DNA from: Pleurodeles waltl
Lineage: Eukaryota > Chordata > Amphibia > Caudata > Salamandridae
Direction: 5' to 3'
Length of the DNA stretch: 64,000 bases
Assembly (NCBI RefSeq): GCF_031143425.1
Contig: NC_090447.1
Span: 846,491,760 to 846,555,759 of the forward strand
The translations under genes and the position numbers were made by a program. Shown here piece by piece: positions 33,502-45,116 of this stretch. Within the stretch, counting starts at the first letter, position 1. Each line of letters starts with the position of its first letter. The notes under the pieces were generated by a model that was not told the DNA's origin, made no database searches, and saw only the letters and a program-made list of their open reading frames with translations.

Positions 33502-34863
33502 AAGCTGTCATAGATAAACCACCTTCCCCTGCCCTATATGGCACATTGAAGCCTTGATAGTAAGGCCTGCCTTTTGCAGAGCCTCTAATACTTTCCAAAG
33601 GGGGACCAGGTGCTCATAGCAGGTGGAGCTAAAGACAACTATATCATCTAGATATGCTGCACTAAAAGCTTCCAGACTGTGGAGGACTGTATTCACTAAC
33701 CTCTGAAAAGTGGCAGGTGCATTCTTAAAACCAAAGGGCATAACAGTAAACTGATAATTCCCTCTTATGGTTGAGAAAGCAGTTTTGGGTTCTGCATCCT
33801 CTGACAATTTGATCTGCCAATACCCTGCAGTCAAATCAAAGGTGCTTAGATACTTGGCAGATGCCAGTGTATCTATTAACTCAACGGCCCTGGGTATAGG
33901 GTGAGCATCAGTCTTAGTGACTGTGTTGAGCCCTCTGTAATCTACACAGAACCTCATCTCTCTATTCCCATTTTGTGAGTGAGGTTTGGGTACCAGCACC
34001 ACTGGGCTAGGCCAGGAGCTGTCAGAGCGCTCAGTCACTCCTAGGTCAAGCATCTTCTGAACTTCAGTCTTGATACAGTCCTTAACATGATCCTTAACAT
34101 GATCAGGTTGCCTATAAATTTTACTTTTAACAGGCAAACTATATCCTGTGTCAATGGTGTGTTCACACCATGTAGTCTGACCAGGTATCAGGGAAAATAG
34201 TTCAGAGAACTGGCCTAGAAGGTTCCTACAGCCTTCCTTCTGAGATTCAGAAAGGCAGTCTGATAGAACTACTCCATCCACTGAGCCATCAGCTGCAGTG
34301 TTGGAGAAGAGATCAGGGAGAGGGTCACTCTCTTCCTCCTGTCCCTCATCAGTGGCCATGAGCAGGGTTAAGTCATCCCTGTCATAGTAGGGCTTTAGGT
34401 GATTCACATGAAGTACTCTGAGAGGACTCCTTGGAGTGTCAAGGTCAACTAAATAAGTGACCTCACCTTCCTTCTCCACTAGAATGTGTGGTCCACTCCA
34501 TTTATCTTGGAGTGCCCTTGGTGCCACAGGCTCCAGGACCCACATGTTCTGCCCTGGTTGGTACATTGTCAGGATAGCCTTCTGGTCATGTCAATGCTTC
34601 TGCAATTCTTGGCTTGCCTGATGGTTCTTAGTGGTCTTTTTCATGTACTCAGCCATTCTAGATCTTAGGCCAAGCACATAATCCACTATATCTTGTTTAG
34701 TGGGGTTCAGGGGTTGCTCCCAACCCTCCTTTACAAGAGCCAATGGACCCCTAACAGGGTGACTAAAGAGGAGTTCAAAGGGTCTGTAGTCCACTCCTTT
34801 TTGGGGCACCTCCCCGTAGGCAAAAAGGAGGCAAGGCAAAAAGGAGGCATGGTAACAGGACAT
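33502..34863 (-). pseudogene. Gypsy B integrase C-terminus fused to reverse transcriptase
   Basis: 34,863-34,591 encodes the last part of the integrase core (YGEVPQKGVDYRPFELLF). 34,566-33,508 is one uninterrupted frame of about 352 residues. It starts with the integrase GPY/F module (DKWSGPHILVEKEGE, then HVNHLKPYY), passes through an acidic linker, and enters the reverse transcriptase: KMLDLGVTERSDSSWPSPVV, RFCVDYRGLN, LSTFDLTAGYW (first Asp), MPFGFKNAPATFQR, AYLDDIVVFSS (YLDD). This direct physical link from integrase to reverse transcriptase proves the inverted domain order. The frame ends where the nested Harbinger element was inserted. Confidence 0.92.
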
Positions 34864-35015
34864 CCTGAGTTTTTCAGAGTCCCATAATCATGGCTTTGAG
34901 TGTTTTATTAAAACACTCAACCAACCCATTTGTCTGGGGATGGTAAGGTGTGGTGAATTTATAAGTTACTCCACACTCTTTCTACATTATTTTTAGGTAT
35001 GCAGGCATGAGGTTG

Positions 35016-35555
35016 CTACCCTGTCTGATAACATCTCTTTTGGGAATCCCACCCTGGAAAAGATTCCCAGTCTTTAGCCACTGCAGCAGCTATATTGGTC
35101 CTAAGAGGTATGGCTTCTGGATACCTGGTGGCATGGCCCACCACCACCAGAATGAATCTGTTTCCAGAAGCCGTGGGAGGATCATGGGGGCCAACAAGGT
35201 CAACCCCTACCCTTTCAAAGGACACCCCAACCACTAGCAGTGGGATTAAGGGGGCCTTTGGAGTGTCACCAGTCTTGCAACTGGCTTGACAAGTGACACA
35301 GGAACAACAAAACTCCTTGGTATCTTCTGACATGTGAGGCCAGTGAAAGTGAGGGACCAGTCTGTCCCATATCTTACTTTTGCCCAGATGTCGAGCAAGG
35401 GGAATATCATGTGCCACGGTTAACAAAAAGTCTCTGTATTGCAAGGGAATCGCCAGTCTCATGGTGGCACCAGGTTTTGGGTCCCTTGCCTCAGAATACA
35501 AGAGATTGTTCTCCCAGTACACCCTGTAGGTGCCACCTCTTTTTTGAAAGCTCAC
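35016..35555 (-). pseudogene. Gypsy B integrase, zinc finger and catalytic core
   Basis: The frame includes the zinc-binding part (ARHLGKSKIWDRLVPHFHWP, then CCSCVTCQASC) and the catalytic core (FERVGVDLVGPHDPP, VVGHATRYPEAIPL). The usual DHATRYPEA reads GHATRYPEA, so the second catalytic Asp may be lost. The frame breaks at about 35,020 and the core continues in another frame toward 34,863. The enzyme would join retrotransposon cDNA to the genome. Confidence 0.85.
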
Positions 35556-35567
35556 TGTCGCAAACCC

Positions 35568-36143
35568 TCAAATGTGGGGCAGGTTTTCTTTGCCACACTT
35601 AACTCCTCCCTGGCAGCCCCCCCCTGCACCTAAGAATTCACCTGTATCAGCTTGAAGATCCTCAGGTTTAGGTTCTGACCATGGAATTGACTCCTCCTCC
35701 TCAAAGGGGGCATCAGTGGAGGGAGAGATAGTGGATAACTCTTTACCCTTTCTGCCCCAGCTTTTGGGAAGCTCTTGGTCCATATTTTCAAGATCCAAGT
35801 TTCCCTGTCCTCTTTGTTTCTTGGCCTGAGCCCTAGTCAAAGCAAAGATATGCCCAGGAATGCCCAGCATGGCTACATGGGCCTCCAACTCCACTTCAGC
35901 TCAAGATGAAGTCTCCAAGTCGTTCCCTAGTAGACACTCTATAGGTAGGTCTGTGGATACCACAACTTTTTTAGGACCTGTAACCCCCCCAGTTAAGATC
36001 AACTGATGACCAAATAGGCATTGCTCAGGGGCCGCCAGTTTGTCAGTCACCATTGTGACACTGCCACCTGTGTCCCTGTAGGCCTCAAACTGAACACCAT
36101 TTATTAGGGGTTGTTGCTTGTACTTATCCATAGTAGGGGACAA
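35568..36143 (-). pseudogene. Gypsy B aspartic protease and linker
   Basis: 36,143-35,901 encodes a retropepsin-like segment with FEAYRDTGGSVTMVT (D-T-G active-site motif) and, near its end, PIECLLGNDL (equivalent of the I-L-G-x-D motif). 35,894-35,568 encodes a charged linker beginning ALTRAQAK after a stop. The protease would mature the gag-pol polyprotein. It lies between the nucleocapsid zinc knuckle and integrase. Confidence 0.8.
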
Positions 36144-37701
36144 GCAACAAGGGTGGCAAGGTCAGTGCCACCATTAGAGACTAAAACAGCCTCAGTGGTT
36201 TCCCTAACTAAACCACCCCCCACCACACTTCCCAGAGTGAGCCCTGCTACACCCTTGGTCTGACTATTTGTAGCGTTAGTTTTCCCACCTCCGCTGCCAT
36301 TGCTAGGGGCACTACTTGAAGCAGTGGGGGTTGTGGTGGTGGGAGGCTTGGTGCTTTTCTTAGGACAAGAACTGTCTCCTGCCCTATGGCCTTTATTCTT
36401 ACAGATGTAGCACCAAGGATTTTTATTCTGATAGTTGTGTGAAGAGAATTTAGACACAGCCCCAGGAGGGGTTTTGTGGGCCTGATGAAGACTCTTTGTT
36501 TTTATCTTTGTCCCCACCTTTGTCGTGATACTTACCATCCTTCTTCTAGTCATTGTCACCCCCTGTATGTGTTTTTCTGCTCACCCTTGTTCTAACCCAT
36601 TTGCCTGCCTTCTTTCCCAATTCGTGGGAAGAGGTCAGATCTGAGTCTATCAAGTATTGACGCATCAAGTCAGACACGCAGTTATTCAAAATATGCTCTT
36701 TCAACAACAGATTATACAAGCCCTCATAGTCTGACACTTCGCTGCAATGTAACCAGCCTTCTAAAGCTTTGCCAGAACAGTCCACAAAGTCAACCCAATC
36801 CTGTGAGGCCTCTTTTTTGGTTTCCCTGAACTTAATTTTATATTGCTCAGTGGTGAGACCAAAACCTTCCAAAAGAGCAATTTTTAAAATGCTGTAGTTG
36901 TCTGCACCCTATTCTCTGACAGTGAGAAGTATATTGCCTTGTCAGCGAAGGACAACCAAAGAATAGGGACCCTCTGAACTTTACAGGCCCTGTCAAATGA
37001 AGCAAACTATTTGTAGATATCATCCCTACCTTGTATGAGGGGACATTTGTGTGTACGTTTCTGGAATCAATGGAGTCCTCCCTTACTCTATAATCCCTGA
37101 AACCACTGCTGCTACCACCATGGGGTGCTGACTCCAACCCCTGCCTTTCCCTCTCCACTGCCAAGGCCTCCCTATCAAGGGCTAGCTGTTGCTGCTGCTG
37201 CCTTAGCCTGGCCTCTTACAGTCCCAGCTTTCTGAGCTCCCTATCTATAGAGTCATCTCCTGCAGTTGTGCAGTGTGATTCCCTCAGACACTGAGGTGGT
37301 GTGGGAATTGTCAGAGGTGGATCTTTTTCTAGTCTTTGTGACCCGAGCTACTTGTCCTCTGGGTATAAAGGGAACCCTACCTGTGTTGTATCCCCTCCAA
37401 CTACCAGCTACACTACTGGGTCTACTAGGTACAAGATCCTTGGAAGAACCCTCCCCTGAACCTGGAAGTTTGATATCTAATTCAGTGGGTGTAGAATCTT
37501 CCTCCTCCTCCTCCTCCTCCTCCTCCTCCTGGCTACCAGCTTGCTCCTGGTCATCCAGAAGAAGGAGGCTCAAAAGGAAATTCTTATTAGGATTCTTCCC
37601 CACATCTCATTTCTTGTCTGAACAAAGCCCCTTCAATTCCTTGAAGGTCATGCCCTCATAGAGAGTGCCCATGACCTCAGAGCTAGGTCCAGCAGTAGAC
37701 A
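36104..37701 (-). pseudogene. Gypsy B gag: matrix-like, SCAN-like capsid, zinc knuckle
   Basis: Translation likely starts at 37,701 (MSTAGPSSEVMGTLYEGM). A TGA interrupts it after about 32 codons, then the frame continues from 37,603 through a Glu run encoded by a CTC repeat. 36,872-36,546 has a SCAN-like capsid segment (QDWVDFVDCSGKALEGWLHC, NCVSDLMRQYLIDS). 36,559-36,104 holds a CCHC knuckle (CYICKNKGHRAGDSSC, C-x2-C-x4-H-x6-C, spacing longer than usual). Frames shift between segments, and about 36,900-37,160 reads in another frame. Gag would form the particle and bind RNA. The SCAN domain of mammalian zinc-finger proteins is known to derive from gag of Gmr1-like gypsy elements. Confidence 0.8.
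37497..37532. repeat. (CTC)n microsatellite in gag
   Basis: About eleven CCT/CTC triplets in a row encode a poly-Glu run on the minus strand. A likely site of length variation. Confidence 0.9.
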
Positions 37702-37896
37702 TGGCGTTTGTGTTAGGGTGGTGTAGGGTTACCTATCCTACCTAACCTCTAGTCTCAGAAAGGAAGGTAAGAGACTAGACCCCCGTACTAGGTATATTTG
37801 TATAGCTCCAGGTATAGAGTAGACTTTCCTGTGGAAAGCACCAGGTGAAAGAGTGATAAGGAAATTCCAAGTACTTATCCTACCACTGGCCACCAT

Positions 37897-39652
37897 TGTA
37901 GGAGGCTGGACTGGTTTGTAGTGGGTATTTAAGGTACTTACACCTTATACCAGGTCCAGTTATCCCTTATTAGTGAACTGTAGGTAGTGTCTAGAAGCCA
38001 GGCTCTCTAGAGGTAGCTGTAGCTGAGCATCCAGGGCTTATCTAGGAGACATGCAACACTCATGCAATACCACTGTAGTCACACAGTACTCAGAAGCATG
38101 AAAGAAAATACTCAGTGTTACAAAAATAAAGCTACTTTATTTTGGTGACACAAATGCCAAAAACACCATGGAGACTATACTCCCTTAGAAGGTAAGTAAG
38201 AACTGGAGCTGGAGCACCACTCAGGAGGCTGTGTCACAGGGTAGAGTGCTGGGGGCTTGAGCTGCAAGATGAAAGAAGAACCTTGTAGAAGGATGCCAAC
38301 AAGTGTTGGCAACTGCAAAACATGTGGTGGACGGGGGTACTGTCTTTCCGTGGGGAGGCAAGCTCTTACCTCCACCAAAGTTGGACAGTAGGACGTCAGG
38401 ACCGTCTGGACCACTTCAGCCCACCTCCTTTGACACAGCTCAGCAGGAGAGGGGATCCACAAAGCCGGCCGTAGTTTCAGTAGGTGCCTGCAGAAGCAGG
38501 GGAGTGACTCCTTTACTCCAGAGGGAGATTCCTTCGATCTTCTGGTGCAGGCTGGAGACGGGCTGTCCTCAGAGGATGCACAACCGGGAAACAGTTGCAG
38601 TTGCTGGCAGGAGCTGAAGATACAATGTTGCAGAAAGCGCCTTGCTTCTTTGTTGCAGTTAGTAGAGTTCCTGGAGGGTCCAGATGCAGTTTCTTTGGTG
38701 AGAAGTTGAAGTGGAGGATGCAGAGGATTCCTGCTGGAGTCTTGCAATCCAAATCCAAAGACCCCCCCAAAGAGAGACCCTAAATAGCCATGAAAGGGGA
38801 TTGGTCATTTAATAAGGAAAGCACCTATCAGTGGAGGGCTCTGACGTCACCTGCTGGCACTGGCCACTCAGATGCTCCCAGAGTTCCCTGCCAACCTTGA
38901 ATCCAAGATGACAAAACCTAGAGACCATCTGGAGGAACTCTGAGCACCAACCCTGGGGTGGTGATGGACAGGAGAATGGTCACTCCCCTTTCCTTTGTCC
39001 AGTTTTATGCCAGAGCAGGGACTGGGGGTCCCTGAACTAGTGTAGACTGGATTATGCAAGGAGAGCTCCAAATGTGCCCTTCAAAGCATTTCCAGTGGCT
39101 TGGGGAGGCTATCCCTCCCAAGCTTGTAACACCTCTTTCCAAAGAGAGAGGGTGTAACACCCTTCTCCCAAGGAAATGCTTTGTTTTGTCTTCATGGCCT
39201 CAAGATACTCGAGCAACAGGAAGGCAGAAACCTGTCTGAGAGGTGGCAGCAGCTGGGGCTGCCTGGAAAACCTCAGAAGGCTGCAATGGCAGTACTGGGG
39301 GTCCTCTAAGGAGCCTCTAGAGTGTATGGAATCATACAACCAATACTTGCAAAAGCATGGGGGTATTATTCCTACATGTTTGATACCAAACATGCCTATG
39401 CTCAGGGTCCAGAAGTCTGGGAAAATCGTCCTGGGGGTCGTGGGGGCACCTCTGCTAGTGCAGGGCTGCCCTCTCGCACAGGTACTTTACACCCTGCCAT
39501 CAGAGCTGAAGGGCCTGCCATAGGGGTGACTTATAAGTGACCTGGTGCAGTGTAAATGGCAGTGAAAGGGTGCATGCACCCTTTTACGCAAGCTGCAATG
39601 GCAGACCTGCGGAAGCCTTTGCATGGGCTCCCTAAGGGTGGCAAAACATATG
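37897..39652 (-). repeat. Gypsy B 5-prime LTR, cut by Gypsy C
   Basis: It begins on the plus strand at TGTAGGAGGCTGGACTGG and follows 29,729-31,445 block by block (TAGTGGGTAYYTAAGGTACTT, TACTTTATTTTGGTGACAC, GACGTCACCTGCTGGCACTG), with some internal length differences. It stops at 39,652 inside the shared GGTGGCAAAA phrase, where a different LTR starts. The bases just left of 37,897 (minus-strand reading ATGGTGGCCAGTGGTAGG) should hold the primer-binding site; I cannot name the tRNA. Confidence 0.85.
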
Positions 39653-41835
39653 TGTTAGAAATGGGGTCTCTTGTTGGCAGAGGTATTCAACTTTGTCCAA
39701 ATAGGGATCACAATCCTAGTCAGGCTAAGTCACACACAATCTAAATTATCCTGTGCCCACCCTCTGGTAGCCTGGCACTAAGCAGTCAGGCTTAACTTAG
39801 AAGGCAATGTGTAAAGTATTTTGCAATAAATCATGCAATAACACAGTGAGAACACCACAAAAAGACACCACACAGGTTTAGAAAAATATAAGGTATTTAT
39901 CTGATTAAACACAGGTCAAAACGATCAAGATTTGATAAGTACTGGTTGAAATATCCCTTTTGAAATGATTAAAATAGTCTTTAGTTCTTAAAAGCAACAA
40001 TGGTCTCTTGGAAGCACAAAGTAACTGTTTTTTGTGAAAATTACATGCACGAAGACCGCAGAGGATGAGATGTGTGGAAAACGAAGGGTGTGCATTGGAT
40101 TTCTGGGTCCACACAGACTATGCGTTGATTCCGGAATGCAGGCTTGAATCCTCTTTGCGATGCAGGGTCTTTGGACGCCCAGGGACGATGTGCGGAAATC
40201 CTGGGCATGCTGGCCGAAGTAACAGGTGCTGCATCGATCCGGTAGGCGATTAAGGGAAGTTTCTGTTGCACTGCTGGCGCTGCATCTATTCCGCTCGCAG
40301 GAAGTCAGGCTACGTCGTTCCGGCTCGCCGATGCGTCAATCCGGTGGGCTGTACGTCGAAGTTCCGGTCGCAATGCTGGTGCTGTGTCAATTTCCACTCT
40401 GGGACACGGGCTGCGTTGTTGCGGTTCGGTGATGCAGTGATTTTCTTACCACTGGGCAGGCTGTGCATCAATTCCGGCAGGCTGTGCATCAATTTTCACC
40501 ACACAAGGACTTTCTTTGCAGAGATGAAGTCTATTTGGCCCTGAGACTTCAGGAATCAGGTGGCAAGCTCAATCCAAACCCTCAGAGAGCACTTCTCAGC
40601 AGAGCCAGAGGCCAGCAAAGCAGCAGGGCAAGAGCAAGGCAGCAGTCCTTTACAGCAAAGCAGTCCAGGTTAGTCCTTTGGGCAGCCAGGCAGCTTCTCT
40701 TGGCAGGTTGCTGGGTCTGGTGCAGAATGTCTTCCCAAGAAGTGTCTGAGTTGGTAGGGTCAGGGATCCTCTTTATATACCCAAATGTGCCTTTGAAGTG
40801 GGGGGAGACTTCAAAGAATGGCTTAGAAGTGGACAAGGTCCCCTTTCAGTACAATCCTGTCTGCCATGGTCCCATTAAGGGGTTTGGCAGTCCATTGTGT
40901 GAGGGCAGGCCACTGTCCTTTGAAAGGTAAGTGTCAGGCCATCCACCCTTCAAGCCCAGGAAGACCCATTCAGTATGCAGATGTGTGCAGGTGTGACCGA
41001 GCATCCTGTGTTTGTGGTTCTTTGGGTGAAATGCACAAGGGAGCTGTCAACCAACCCAGATGTGGATTGGAGGCAGGCTGTAAGGCACAGAAGGATTTTA
41101 AGTGCAGAGAAATGCTCACTTTCTCAAGGTGGCATTTCTAAAATAGTAATATTAAATCCAACCTCACCGGTCAGCAGGATTTTGTATTACCATTCTGGTC
41201 AAACTAAATATGACATGTTTACCCCTTTTTACTCAGAATCTACCACTCCAACAGTTTATGAGGGTAGCCTAATGTTAGCCTGTGAAAGGAGCAGGCCTTG
41301 CAGCAGTGGAAAACACATTTAGGAGTTTTCCACCACCAGGATATATAAAACACACAGATATATGCCCTGCCTTTTACTTACATAACACCATGCCCTGTGG
41401 GTTACCTAGGGCCTATTTTAGGGATGACTTATGTGTAGAAAAAGGGGAGTTTAAGGCTTGGCAAGTACTTTTAAATGCAAAGTCGATGTGGCAGTGAAAC
41501 TGCACACACAGGGGTTTCAATGGCAGGCCTGAGACATGGGTAAGGGCCTACTTATGTGGGTGGCACAACCAGTGCTGCAGGCCCACTAGTAGCATTCAAT
41601 CTAAAGGCCCTGGGCACATGTAGTGCACTTTACTAGGGACTTACAAGTAGATCAATTATGCCAATTAGGTGTGAACCAAAGTTACCATGTTTTAGGGAGA
41701 GAGCATATGTAGTTTGGCACTGATTAGCAGTGGTAAAGTACACAGAGTCCTAAAGCCAGCAAAAACAGTCTCAAAAAGTGGAGGGAGGCAGGCAAAAAGC
41801 TAGGGGTTACCACCCTAGGGCTGGCAGGTCTAACA
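39653..41835 (-). repeat. Gypsy C 3-prime LTR, 2,183 bp
   Basis: It is bounded by TGTTAGAAAT at 39,653 and GTCTAACA at 41,835 (inverted TGTTAG/CTAACA ends). A GTGTTCCCCCCAAC tract (polypurine on the minus strand) follows. It is the same family as the Gypsy A LTR. A minus-strand TATATAAAG at 40,771-40,780 is a plausible TATA box. Confidence 0.85.
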
Positions 41836-43158
41836 TGTGTTCCCCCCAACTGAAAGTGGGGAGAGCTACCCAACCCCTTGGGAGCTCTAATAGCTAGGGC
41901 GGAAGTATCTGGAGAGACCATAAGCAATGGAGTGGTCAATCCCCGGGTGATGCTCCACCGTAAAGTCCATCCCCTGTAGGGAAATGGACCACATCAAGAG
42001 TTTAGGATTTTCACCTCTCATCTGCATGAGCCATCTGAGGGGCCTGTGGTCTGTCTGAACCTGGACGTGAGTCCTAAACAGGTGTGGTTCAGCTTCTTCA
42101 ATGCCCAGACCACAGCAAATGCTGCTTCTCTTTCAATAGTGCTCAACCTCTGTTCCCGTGGTAATAGTCTTCTGCTAATAAAGACTACTGGTTGGTCTAG
42201 GCCCTCCTCCTCCTTCAGCTGTGCTAGGACCGCCCCTATGCTATGCTCTGAAGCGTCTGTCTGCACAATGAATTCTCTGGAGTAGTCAGGGGCCTTGAGC
42301 ACTGGTGCTGTGCACATGGCTTCCTTCAGGGAGTCAAAGTCTTTCTGACAAGCCTCTGTCCAATTCACCATCCTAGGTTGTTTCTTGGATGTGAGTTCTG
42401 TTAAGGGGACAACTATGGTGCCATAACCCTTAACAAATCTTCTGTAGTATACAGTGAGACCTAAGAAGGCTCTGACCTCTGTCTGGGTTTTAGGTGGTTG
42501 CCAAGCCTTGATTGCTTCAATCTTGGCCTGGAGGGGCTGCACCTTGCCACCACCTACTAGGTGCCACAAGTACACCACGGAACCCTGCCCAATCTGGCAC
42601 TCACTGGCCTTGATGGTCAGGCCTGCCTGTCCCAGGGCCAGAAGCACCTCCTTGAGGTGGAGCAGGGGTTCCTCCCAGCTGGAACTATAAACGGCGATGT
42701 TGTCTAGATAGGCGGCACAGAAGGCATCCTTGCCAGTCAGGACCCTGTTATCCAACCGTTGGAAGGTATCAGGGGCATTTTTCAGTCCAAAGGGCATAAC
42801 CCAGAACTAATAAGAACCCTCAGGAGTAGAAAAAGCTGATCTCTCTTTTGCCCCTTCAGTCAAGGCGATCTGCCAGTACCCTGACGTGAGGTCAAAGGTA
42901 CTAAGGAACTTGGCAGCGCCTAGCCTGTCTACGAGCTCATCAGCTCGGGGTGAGCATCTGTCTTTGTGACAGTGTTCAGACCCCGACGTCCACGCAGAAC
43001 CTAAGCTCTGGCTTGGCACGCAGAGCAGCAGCCTTGGGAACCAACACCACTGGGCTGGACCAGGGACTGCTGGACTTCTCTATTACCCCAGGAGCTAGTA
43101 TCTTGGTAACTTCCTCCTTGATGCTGAACCTCACCTTATCTGACACTCTGTAAATTTT
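41836..43158 (-). pseudogene. Gypsy C reverse transcriptase and RNase H
   Basis: Right to left, about 43,140-42,960 is a decayed start of reverse transcriptase. 43,019-42,807 has AAKFLSTFDLTSGYWQIAL (first Asp). 42,797-42,018 has MPFGLKNAPDTFQR and AYLDNIAVYSS, where YLDD has become YLDN and removes a catalytic Asp. The connection ([20 protein letters not shown]) and RNase H (FIVQTDASEHSIGAVLAQ) follow. The RNase H end is shifted near 42,020-41,890. Upstream pol and gag are missing because a Harbinger family-2 fragment starts at 43,159. Confidence 0.88.
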
Positions 43159-44476
43159 GGCCCATATTTATACTCTGTTTGTGCCGGACTTGCTTCATTT
43201 TTTCTAACGCAAATCCAGGGCAAACTTAACTCAATATTTATATTTTGACGCTAGACCCGTCTCACATCAAAAATATGGAGTTAGCGTAATTTTAAGGATG
43301 CATGTAACCGACTTCTATCAATGACATGCAAGGTAGGCATTCCCGTCCAAAAAAATGACTCAAACACCTTAGCGCCACATTTCTCCAACAGGGCAAAAAT
43401 TAAGCACGAATTGGAGGCGGACCCGAGAAGGGGTGTGCAATGTGTGTTGCTGCAGGTCTAACACCATGAGACACATAGCATGATGATGCTGACTCACACG
43501 TAGGTGACATGGAAATACTGAGGCAGTCCCAACATCATACAACACTCCTGGGGTGCCGTTGCCATGTAGCAATAAGGAAGTGACTGTGCTATGAACCCAT
43601 ATTGATGTGTCACTAATGCAAACTGCACACTGCTGCACACACTGAAAGAGCCAATTGTCCATCAAAATAACATATGTGCAGAGAGATGGACCTTACTGCA
43701 CAGATACATTCACCTCCACAAGGCAGTTAGCCAGGTTACCTGAAGCAAGTTTGGTAGTGTAGGTGCACGGTTGTACGTGAGCCACTAGCAGAGGGAACAA
43801 CAAAGGTTTGCCTAGATCCAAGTCACACATGGGACAATTGTGCATTGTCAGTACTGAACACCTCAGTGCTGCCAACTTACGGAGATGTGTTGTGCATTGC
43901 CACCAAGCCAAATCAAAAGGCCTCACTGTTGCATTTCATCTGCAATGACATATCTCTAATTGGATGGGATATCCAGGCCATGTAGTGCAACCATGTTACC
44001 ACCACATTGGAATCTATTGTGTGTGTGGAAGTATCATGTCCCCTCCAGTGAAAGCACACTAAAACATGTTGGACACTACACAAAGCATGGTACATACATA
44101 CTGATCAGCAGTTTGGAAACAAAATCATAGATGCGAGGTCAATGACCCAAACACAAGTTGTCAAGTCAAACAACCCACTGCAGAAAAAACCTCACAGAAG
44201 CCCAGGATCTCAAACAATACCACAAACACATATGAGTCACAGATGACACAAGATATCAACTGCCATGCTACATGACATTCCTGTTGCAAGCACTAACAAA
44301 ATACTCACCCCTATTATTTTTTGCAGAGGATCAGGGTTACTGGATCCAGCCATGGATCATTACCCCATTCCTCAACCCAAGCACAGCAGCAGAGCGCACC
44401 TATAATGAGGCACATCGGAGGACACGCACCATTGTAGAAAGGACCTTTGGCATCCTGAAGTCCAGATTCAGGTTGT
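43159..44476 (+). mobile_element. Harbinger family-2 fragment interrupting Gypsy C
   Basis: The left end GGCCCATATTTATACTCTG and the following 200 bases match, in inverse orientation, the right end of the 14.6-kb element (for example GCATTCCCGTCCAAAAAAAT against GCGTTCCCGTCCAAAAAACG). The internal part has no recognisable exon 1. Exon 2 of the transposase begins after TTTTTTGCAG at about 44,327. The copy ends where a retroviral LTR starts. Its right end is not in the window. Confidence 0.75.
44327..44476 (+). pseudogene. HARBI1-like transposase exon 2 fragment
   Basis: Translation gives DQGYWIQPWIITPFLNPS, then AERTYNEAHRRTRTIVERTFG and a KSRFR end. It closely matches exon 2 of the transposase at 58,387-58,775 up to the KSRFR block, then is cut by the LTR. 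It starts at a splice acceptor in the same place as in that gene. Exon 1 was lost or has decayed beyond recognition. Confidence 0.85.
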
Positions 44477-44857
44477 TGTAATTTAATAGCGATTAGATTA
44501 AGCATTAGCAGAAGACATCTTGTATTTAGCAACTATTGTGAACATTTCGCGGAATCCATTTTGTATTCATGGCAGCCATTTTCTCTGCCATGTGCTCGCC
44601 ATGTGCTCTGTCCTACCTTTCTGTTAACTACTCTTGAAAATCTGTCTAGTGACAAGTTATATTTAGCATCTTCCACTTTCGCACATGCCCAGTAAGATCT
44701 GCAGCTGTTAGTAATCAGTAACAGACAGTAATGTGTCAACTAGTCCTTGAAAACTGTTAGCCCCTCTTACCTGTCGACTGTGCATTTCCATGTGACCTTA
44801 TATGTATGTAAGTCTTGCTTCTATAATTGTACCACCTTCTTTTAGCCCCTTTGTGGG

Positions 44858-44864
44858 TATAAAA
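44858..44864 (+). promoter_or_regulatory. Retroviral LTR TATA box
   Basis: TATAAAA lies about 90 bases before the AATAAA signal, a normal U3/R arrangement. Confidence 0.65.
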
Positions 44865-44948
44865 GGACCATGCTCTCTTAGTTCAGTGTCCTACTTCAAA
44901 CATTACCGAAGGGTGCTGTTTGAACTGTAGTACCACCTCATGAGGTTT

Positions 44949-44954
44949 AATAAA
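44949..44954 (+). terminator. Retroviral LTR polyadenylation signal
   Basis: AATAAA sits two bases before the TTA at which the Harbinger cluster entered, so the insertion separates the signal from the likely cleavage site in U5. Confidence 0.6.
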
Positions 44955-44958
44955 CTTA

Positions 44959-45113
44959 GGCCCATATTTATACTTTTTTAGCGCCGCATTTTTGTAATTT
45001 TTTGATGCAAAAGTGGCACAAACTTACAAAATATACTTGTATTTTGTAAGTTTGCGCGCTTTTGCATCAAAAAATGGTGCAACTGCAGTTCTAAAAAAGT
45101 ATAAATAAGGGCC
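44959..45113. mobile_element. 155-bp Harbinger-type MITE
   Basis: The ends GGCCCATATTTATACTTTTT and AAAAAGTATAAATAAGGGCC are near-perfect inverted repeats. The interior is also palindromic (TTTTTTGATGCAAAAG against CTTTTGCATCAAAAAA). It is flanked on both sides by TTA, the known Harbinger target duplication. Confidence 0.92.
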
Positions 45114-45116
45114 TTA

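Larger units (their letters stand above)
44477..44958 (+). repeat. Endogenous retrovirus 5-prime LTR, left part
   Basis: It begins TGTAATTTAATAGC directly after the transposase fragment. It carries TATAAAA at 44,858-44,864 and AATAAA at 44,949-44,954, in the order expected for U3 and R. It ends at TTA (44,956-44,958), where three Harbinger elements are inserted. The rest of R/U5 is at 60,539-60,648. Together the parts make about 592 bases. Confidence 0.8.

Noticed and set aside
40065..40930. Plus-strand frames with Cys/Arg-rich sequence
   Set aside because: They are within the Gypsy C LTR, opposite to the direction of the element, and no motif is present.
44533..44739. Minus-strand 68-residue frame
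   Set aside because: It lies in the U3 region of the retroviral LTR with no domain.
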